DNA of 64,000 bases from Arthrobacter wenxiniae (GTDB taxonomy: Bacteria > Actinomycetota > Actinomycetes > Actinomycetales > Micrococcaceae): positions 29,237 through 93,236 of the forward strand of contig NZ_JAAMFM010000015.1 in assembly GCF_013376105.1 (NCBI RefSeq), read 5' to 3'. Below, one piece after another: positions 58,414-64,000 of the stretch (position 1 is its first letter; every line of letters begins with the position of its first letter). The position numbers were made by a program, and so were the translations under genes. The notes below the pieces were generated by a model. It saw nothing but the letters and a program-made list of their open reading frames with translations. It did not search any database and had not been told where the DNA came from.

Positions 58414-58433
58414 GCGCGGCCCGCTGAGGCCGG

Positions 58434-60068
58434 TCAGAGTTCGGCGACCTGGCCGTTGTTGACGTCCCACCGGGTGTGGAGGCGGACGTTCTCCAGCAGC
58501 CGGCGGTCGTGCGAGACGAGCAGGAGCGTGCCGTCGTAGCTTTCCAGTGCCTCTTCCAGCTGTTCGATGGCTGGGAGGTCCAGGTGGTTGGTGGGCTCGT
58601 CCAGCACCAGGACGTTGACGCCGCGCGCCTGCAGCAGGGCCAGTGACGCGCGTGTCCGTTCGCCGGGGGAGAGTGCGCCCACCGCGCTGGTCACCTGGTC
58701 CGCCTTCAACCCGAACTTGGCCAGCAACGTGCGCACCTCGCCCTGGTTCAGCTCCGGGACCAGGCCCTCAAAGGCATCGCCGAGCGGGACGGTCTCAGGG
58801 AACTGGCTGCGGGCCTGGTCGATTTCGCCGACGGCCACGCTGGCGCCCAGGGAGGCGCCGCCGTCGTCCGGGGAGGTGCGGCCGAGCAGGAGCCGCAGCA
58901 GCGTGGACTTGCCGGCACCGTTGGGTCCCGTGATGCCAATGCGCTCCCCGGCATTGACCTGCACCGACACCGGGCCCAGCGTGAACCCGCCCTGCCGCAC
59001 GGTGGCGGCGTTCAGCGTGGCGACCACGGAGCTGGAGCGTGGAGCGGCGCCGATACTGAACTGCAGCGCCCATTCCTTGCGCGGTTCCTCCACCTCGTCC
59101 AGGCGGGCGATCCGCGACTCCATCTGGCGGACCTTCTGGGCCTGCTTCTCCGACGATTCCGTGGCGGCGCGGCGGCGGATCTTGTCATTGTCGGGGCTTT
59201 TCTTCATGGCGTTGCGCACGCCCTGCGAGCTCCATTCCCGCTGTGTCCGCGCGCGTCCCACGAGGTCGGCCTTCTTGTCGGCAAACTCGTCGTAGGCCTC
59301 GCGGGCGTGCCGCCGGGCGATGGCGCGCTCCTCGAGGAACGCGTCGTAGCCGCCGTCGTACACGGCCACCTTGTTCTGCGCCAGGTCCAGCTCCACCACG
59401 GTGGTGACGCAGCGGGAGAGGAACTCGCGGTCGTGGGAAACGAGGACCGCGCCGCCGCGCAGGCCCTTGACGAACTCCTCCAGTCGGGCGAGCCCGGCCA
59501 GGTCAAGGTCGTTGGTGGGCTCGTCCAGAAGCACGACGTCGAACCGGCTCAGCAGGAGCGCGGCCAGGGCCACGCGGGCGGCCTGCCCCCCGGACAGTGC
59601 CGTCATCAGGGCGTCCGCCCCCACGTCCAGGCCCAGCTCGGCGAGGGTGGCGGGGATCCGTTCGTCGAGGTCGGCGGCGCCGCATGCCAGCCAGCGGTCC
59701 AGTGCCGAGGCGTAACGGTCGTCCGCGGTGCTGCCCGAACCCAGTGCCTCGGCGGAGGATTCCATTTCCTCGGTGGCGGCGGCGGCCCCGGTGCGCCGGC
59801 CAATGTAGGCGGCGACGGTTTCGCCCTCGAGGCGCTCGTGCTCCTGGGGGAGCCAGCCGATGAACGCGTCCTGCGGGGCGGTGCTGACGGTGCCTGCCTG
59901 GGGTGTGTCGGCGCCGGCCAGGAGCCGCAAAAGCGTTGACTTGCCGGCGCCGTTGGCCCCCACGACGCCGACGACGTCGCCCGGGGCCACGGTGAAATTG
60001 AGGTTGCTGAACAAGGTGCGGTGGGCGTGGCCGCCGGCAAGATCCTTGGCCACGAGTGTTGCGGTCAT
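58434..60068 (-). CDS. ABC-F family ATPase
   Basis: A 544-residue protein with two ABC domains and no membrane segments. Domain 1 has Walker A VGANGAGKSTLLRLLAG and signature LSGGQAARVALA with LLDEPTNDLDL; domain 2 has ITGPNGAGKSTLLRLLLG, LSPGERTRASLALL and LVLDEPTNHLDLPAIEQLEE. ABC-F proteins act on ribosomes, some conferring antibiotic resistance, others tuning translation. The basic linker lies at about 250-330. No antibiotic specificity can be read from the sequence. Confidence 0.9.
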   Translation of the reverse strand: MTATLVAKDLAGGHAHRTLFSNLNFTVAPGDVVGVVGANGAGKSTLLRLLAGADTPQAGTVSTAPQDAFIGWLPQEHERLEGETVAAYIGRRTGAAAATEEMESSAEALGSGSTADDRYASALDRWLACGAADLDERIPATLAELGLDVGADALMTALSGGQAARVALAALLLSRFDVVLLDEPTNDLDLAGLARLEEFVKGLRGGAVLVSHDREFLSRCVTTVVELDLAQNKVAVYDGGYDAFLEERAIARRHAREAYDEFADKKADLVGRARTQREWSSQGVRNAMKKSPDNDKIRRRAATESSEKQAQKVRQMESRIARLDEVEEPRKEWALQFSIGAAPRSSSVVATLNAATVRQGGFTLGPVSVQVNAGERIGITGPNGAGKSTLLRLLLGRTSPDDGGASLGASVAVGEIDQARSQFPETVPLGDAFEGLVPELNQGEVRTLLAKFGLKADQVTSAVGALSPGERTRASLALLQARGVNVLVLDEPTNHLDLPAIEQLEEALESYDGTLLLVSHDRRLLENVRLHTRWDVNNGQVAEL

Positions 60069-60303
60069 GGGTCAATCCTATTTTGAATCCGCGCGGGTGC
60101 CGGACCGCTGGGACCGGGCGGGGCCGTCGACGGGGGTGCCGGCGTCGTGCGTGCCGGGATTGTTGCGGCAGGTGACACCACGCTTGGGGTGGCCGCGGCG
60201 GGACGGACAGACTGGATTCCGCCATCACCGCGCGGCCGGCTGCACCGGCACGGGCGGCCACTGCCCACGGCGCCAAACGCGCCGCCACACCGACGGGAAC
60301 ACC

Positions 60304-60846
60304 ATGACTGAAACCACCATTGCGACCGACCTTGCCTCGATCCGTGCGGGCCGGCTCTCCGACGCCGGCGACTTTTGGGGCGCCCGGATCGGTTCGAATC
60401 CGGGCAACGCCAAGCTGACGTACAAGGCGGCAGGCGTGGCGGTCGGTTCAGTCGCCACGCGCATCAGCGCCGGGAAGCACCAGTTCACGGTGGACGAACC
60501 CGCCGGCCTGGCCGGTGACGACGCGGCCGCCAGCCCGGTTGAGTACGCGCTCGGGGCCCTCATTTCCTGCCAGGTGGTGGTGTACCGGCTGTACGCCCAG
60601 CAGCTGGGGCTGGCGATTGACGGACTCACGATCGACGCGGAAGGCGACCTGGATGTCCGCGGCCTGTTCGGCATTGACGCAACCGTGCGCCCGGGATTTA
60701 CCGGCATCCGCCTCAAGGTGAACATCTCAGGGCCGGAAACACAGGAACGCTATGAGGAACTGGCCCGGCTTGTCGAGACCCGCTGCCCCGTCCTGGACCT
60801 GTTCGCGAACGTGACGCCGGTCAGCGCCGTGGTGTCCAAGGTCTAA
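60304..60846 (+). CDS. OsmC-family peroxiredoxin-like protein
   Basis: A 180-residue OsmC/Ohr-fold protein. The two redox cysteines are visible: LISCQVVVYRLYAQQLG and TRCPVLDLFANVTPV. FTVDEPAGLAGDDAAASPVE is the typical preceding segment. It reduces organic hydroperoxides or acts on related thiol substrates. ATG 60304 has GGGAACACC upstream. It diverges from the ABC-F gene. Confidence 0.88.
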   Translation: MTETTIATDLASIRAGRLSDAGDFWGARIGSNPGNAKLTYKAAGVAVGSVATRISAGKHQFTVDEPAGLAGDDAAASPVEYALGALISCQVVVYRLYAQQLGLAIDGLTIDAEGDLDVRGLFGIDATVRPGFTGIRLKVNISGPETQERYEELARLVETRCPVLDLFANVTPVSAVVSKV

Positions 60847-61003
60847 CGGGGCTTTGCCCCAGCCCGACGAGGCGTGGTCTCCCGTCTTGGGTGGTGGGCT
60901 CCGGTCGGGCAGGGTGACCCGTGGCGGCTGTGCCGTGACGGGTGTATTACTGCCTTAGCAGTGGTGGGCCTTTTGGCCACCTGATCACCGACCGGAGCTT
61001 GTC

Positions 61004-62615
61004 ATGACAATAGCGCGCACCGTGGCAGATGTCTTGTCCGAACATGTGAGGTTCGAAGTGGAGTGCATCGACCGGATGTACCTCAACGTCTACCAGCCCG
61101 GGTTGCAGTACGCTGCGGGCCTGGTGGGGTATGTGCATCTTCAGCTGGGCCTGCCTATCGCCTCCACGGCACCGATGGCGAAGATCACCGACCGGTTCAC
61201 CGCGGCAGTCCACCGCTTCGCCGAGGCCGAACATATCGAGTGGGTGGACTTCCGCAGGGGCGAACGGAAGGACGACGTGATGGCCAAACGGTTGGCGTCG
61301 TTCACCGCGCCGGAAGGAATCGTGTTCATCGGCCGGGCCCAGGAGAAAACCCAGCTGTTTAGGACCGAGAAACGCCATCACGACGACGGGGTGTCCTACC
61401 CGTGGATCGTGAAGACCACCGGGGTGGTCAATCACTTTTACTTTTACTGTGTTGACGCCGATTTCGGGCCGTTCTTCCTGAAGTTCTGCTCCTACTTCCC
61501 CTACAACGCGAAGCTGTGCATCAACGGCCACCACTGGGCCCAGCGCCAGGCCGCGAAGGCGGGGATCGGCTATGTGGCAATGGACAACGCTTTCGCCAAG
61601 GTGGAGAACATCGCGGCCCTGCAGGAAATCTGTGACACGCTCGGGCCGGAACAGATTGATGCGCTGCTGCGCAAGTGGCTGGCCATCTTGCCCCATCCGT
61701 TCAGCGCCGCCGACCGGGCCGCCGGGTACCGCTACGACGTCTCGGTGCTGCAGGCGGAATTCTCGCTCACGCAAATGCTCGACAGCCCGGTCTCGGGACG
61801 GGTGTTCTTCGAGAACGTGATCCGCGAGAACCTTGATATCGGCCGCCCCGACCAGGTCAGCCTGGTCTTCGCCCGCCGGTTGATGCGGACCGGACCCCGA
61901 CCAACCCCGGGCCGGTTCAGGACCAGGGTGATCACCGACGGGGTCATCCCGAGCCTGCACGTGGACTACAAGAATGCCACGATCAAGCAGTACCACAAGG
62001 AAGGACGGGCCCTGCGGACCGAGACAACGATCAATGACAGCTATGATTTCGGGATCCGGAAAGGACTGACAAATCTGCCCGCGCTGCGGGAGATCGGCTT
62101 CAACGCCAACAGGCGCCTGCTGCGCGTGGCAAACAATCAGCCACGACCCGATCACCGGAATCCAGGCACTGCACACCCTCACCGATCCGGTCATCACCGC
62201 GACCGGCACCCGCGTCCCCGGGCTGCGCCTCGGGCAACAACGAAGCCACGCCCTCCTCTCAGCGTTGCCGGTCTTCAGGCTGCAACCGGACGGGTTCCTC
62301 AACCGTGACCTGCGGGCACTGACCGCGGAACTGCGCGGAACCGATCCAGGCACTGTGACCACCGGACAGATGAGCTATGACCTGCGCCGGCTCCGCCACC
62401 ACGGACTCATCGAACGCATCCCCCACTCACACCGCTACCAAGTCACCGACACCGGGCTCTCCACCGCCATGTTCATCAGCGCCGTCCACGACCGGCTGCT
62501 CCCCACCGGACTGGCAGACCTTCAAAACCCGGTACCAACAAGACTCCGGGCCGCCACCCACGCCTACCAAACCGCGATCGACGACCTCACCCACACCAAA
62601 GGACTGGCCGCATGA
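61004..62615 (+). pseudogene. Conserved protein of unknown function, disrupted by a frameshift
   Basis: The first frame (ATG 61004, GGAG upstream) encodes about 378 residues: VRFEVECIDRMYLNVYQPGL, GIVFIGRAQEKTQLFRTEK, FYFYCVDADFGPFFLKFCSY and FSLTQMLDSPVSGRVFFE. Near 62135 it should pass into the +1 frame (SHDPITGIQALHTLTDPV, then LRLGQQRSHALLSALPVFRL and a winged-helix-like YDLRRLRHHGLIERIPHSHR), ending at 62615. The joined product would be about 536 residues. I recall similar full-length proteins in many actinobacteria, often in several copies, without known function. The shift could be a mutation or an unusual recoding site. Confidence 0.7.
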
Positions 62616-62712
62616 ACCCGAACCTGACCCGCCCAGCAAAAACACGACCTAAAAATCACGGCTTCGCCGACTTAGCCCTCTAGCTCGCCCGGTGGCGCCC
62701 TGGTGGGGCCCG

Positions 62713-63375
62713 TCAGCCTTCGGTTCCGGTCCCCAGCGAGAGCCAGTTTTCGCGGGTGGCCAGGGCTGCGCCGTCGGCGTCGCCCAGGCTGGCAAGGCGG
62801 ATGATCTCCGCATGGGCCGTGACCGAATGCCGCGCCGAGTGCGAGCTGAACCGGCGGCGCTCCATACGCCGCAGGAGCGGATGCGCCTGGTCCAGGACGC
62901 CCGGAACCATGTCGTTCCCGCAGGCACCGACAAACACGGCGTGGAAGTCGTCGTCGGCAGCCAGGGCGAGTTCGACGTCGTCGTGCCCCAACGCGCGGGC
63001 GAACCTCCCGTTCGCCTCCGTCATAACAGCCAGCTGGTCCGTCTCCAGGACGGGCACGGCCAGCCGGGCGGCGAGCTCGTGCATGGCCGCCACCACCTGT
63101 TGGGCGCTGACGGTGGAGGCGTTGTCAAGTGGCGCCACGATGGTGGCGCGGCCGGGCCTGGCAATGATGAGGCCGGCGCGTTCGAGGCGGAGCAGGGCCT
63201 CGCGGATGGGCGTGCGGCTGACGCCCAGCCATTGTTCCAGCTCGGGATCGCGCAGCCGCTCGCCGGGCCCAAAGGTGCCGTCAACAATGGCGTCGCGGAT
63301 GGAGGTGTAGACGTCGTCCCGCAACAGGGGCCGTTTGTGGATGCCATGCGGCGCAGGGGTGGGCATGGCGCCCAT
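62713..63375 (-). CDS. GntR-family regulator (FCD type)
   Basis: A 220-residue regulator. The winged helix is LLRDDVYTSIRDAIVDGTFG, then VSRTPIREALLRLERAGLI. The FCD ligand domain has D-D-x-F-H-A-V-F and late His residues (HSVTAHAEIIRLASLGDADG). Start is ATG 63375; ATG 63366 is an alternative. It diverges from acdS across a palindrome and is the probable acdS regulator. Confidence 0.88.
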   Translation of the reverse strand: MGAMPTPAPHGIHKRPLLRDDVYTSIRDAIVDGTFGPGERLRDPELEQWLGVSRTPIREALLRLERAGLIIARPGRATIVAPLDNASTVSAQQVVAAMHELAARLAVPVLETDQLAVMTEANGRFARALGHDDVELALAADDDFHAVFVGACGNDMVPGVLDQAHPLLRRMERRRFSSHSARHSVTAHAEIIRLASLGDADGAALATRENWLSLGTGTEG

Positions 63376-63429
63376 GCTACCGCGACTCCGGCGCCAATCA
63401 GTGAATGCTTGACATGTGATCCATACGGC

Positions 63430-63445
63430 ATGCAATATATTGCAT
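63430..63445. promoter_or_regulatory. Operator palindrome between GntR and acdS
   Basis: ATGCAATATATTGCAT is a perfect 16-bp palindrome centred between the divergent genes, 51 bp before the acdS start. FadR/FCD regulators bind palindromes of this kind. Confidence 0.6.
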
Positions 63446-63496
63446 ATCAACCGCGGCGTGATCCGCGCCCCTTTCGAGCAAATGAGGACAGGCACC

Positions 63497-64000
63497 GTGG
63501 CCATTTCGGATTTTGAACGCTACCCGCTCACCTTTGGCCCCAGTCCCGTCCACGCGCTGCCCCGGCTTTCGGCGCAGTTGGGCGGTGCGTCAATCTGGGC
63601 CAAGCGGGAGGACTGCAACAGCGGGCTGGCCTTTGGCGGGAACAAGACCCGCAAGCTCGAGTACATCGTCCCGGATGCCATCGCCCAGGGCGCCGACACG
63701 CTGGTTTCCATCGGCGGATACCAGTCCAACCACACCCGCCAGGTGGCGGCGGTTGCGGCGAAGCTCGGCATGAAGGCCCGCCTGGTCCAGGAAAACTGGG
63801 TCGACTGGCCGGACCCGCTCTCCGACCGCGTGGGCAACATCCAGCTCTCCCGCATCATGGGCGCCGATGTCCGCCTCGATGCAGCAGGCTTCGACATTGG
63901 CATCCGCAGCAGCTGGGAGCAGGCCATCAAGGACGTGGAGGAGGCCGGCGGCAAGCCGTACCCGATCTTCGCCGGCGCCTCCGAGCACCACCTTGGCGGA
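63497..64000 (+). CDS. acdS: 1-aminocyclopropane-1-carboxylate deaminase, N-terminal part
   Basis: The first 168 residues of a PLP-dependent fold-type II enzyme, running off the window. [39 protein letters not shown] (here WAKRED), with PLP-Lys 50, and [20 protein letters not shown] match Acd[20 protein letters not shown] and [10 protein letters not shown] follow. AcdS degrades ACC, the ethylene precursor of plants, to 2-oxobutyrate and ammonia. D-cysteine desulfhydrase is the nearest alternative; the residues that separate the two lie beyond the window end. GTG 63497 has GAGGA upstream. Confidence 0.88.
   Translation, partial: MAISDFERYPLTFGPSPVHALPRLSAQLGGASIWAKREDCNSGLAFGGNKTRKLEYIVPDAIAQGADTLVSIGGYQSNHTRQVAAVAAKLGMKARLVQENWVDWPDPLSDRVGNIQLSRIMGADVRLDAAGFDIGIRSSWEQAIKDVEEAGGKPYPIFAGASEHHLGG

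Noticed and set aside
58434..60068. An antibiotic-resistance determinant
   Set aside because: It is an ABC-F protein, but the sequence does not show features I could tie to a resistance subgroup.

Overview
The window is chromosomal DNA from a high-GC actinobacterium. Gene content, codon use, GTG starts and several apparently leaderless starts suggest a Micrococcaceae soil or plant-associated bacterium of the Arthrobacter group. That placement is inferred from gene content, not from a marker gene. No rRNA, tRNA or CRISPR array was seen.

Layout. 1-4.4 kb: the edge of an XRE/HipB-like regulator, a DUF559/AbiEi-like gene flanked by hairpin repeats, kynureninase, and a CynX-like MFS permease behind a 13-bp tandem repeat. 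4.5-8.4 kb: a three-gene operon of two carbon-nitrogen hydrolases around an APC permease, with a divergent GntR regulator. 8.4-15.7 kb: a small protein resembling a type I restriction R-subunit tail, an HNH-type relic, and a complete Wadjet anti-plasmid operon (jetABCD). 15.9-21.2 kb: an FAD-linked 2-hydroxyacid oxidase, a 629-residue pRiA4b ORF-3-like protein, an M20 amidohydrolase and a 36-residue membrane peptide.

21.4-39.4 kb: a PhoX phosphatase gene split by a 15.86-kb insertion. The two halves (21458-21850 and 37712-39382) rejoin in frame. The insert has a visibly AT-richer polyol catabolism cluster (AraC regulator, SDR, ABC importer without an ATPase, xylitol/sorbitol-type dehydrogenase, mannitol-family dehydrogenase, xylulokinase). 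It also carries decayed integrase and IS1380 relics and an aromatic-acid module (F420-type reductase, flavin monooxygenase, MHS-type transporter, LysR regulator). Xylulokinase links the polyol oxidations to the pentose phosphate pathway.

39.6-47.4 kb: an iron/phosphonate-type ABC importer, an MFS protein and a CitA/CitB-type two-component system on one strand. 47.4-53.2 kb: a YdeP-type molybdopterin oxidoreductase, PEP synthase and its regulatory kinase/phosphorylase. 53.5-56.5 kb: RNase J, a UPF0158 protein and a DoxX-like membrane protein. 57.1-62.6 kb: a second DUF559 gene with its own pair of hairpin repeats, an ABC-F ATPase, an OsmC-family protein and a frameshifted conserved protein. 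62.7-64 kb: a GntR regulator diverging from acdS (ACC deaminase), which runs off the window.

The most unusual observation is the shared architecture of the two DUF559 units. Both proteins have 322 residues. Both genes have a consensus DnaA-box sequence exactly 51 nt before the start codon. Both sit between two directly repeated hairpins, but each locus has its own hairpin sequence family.
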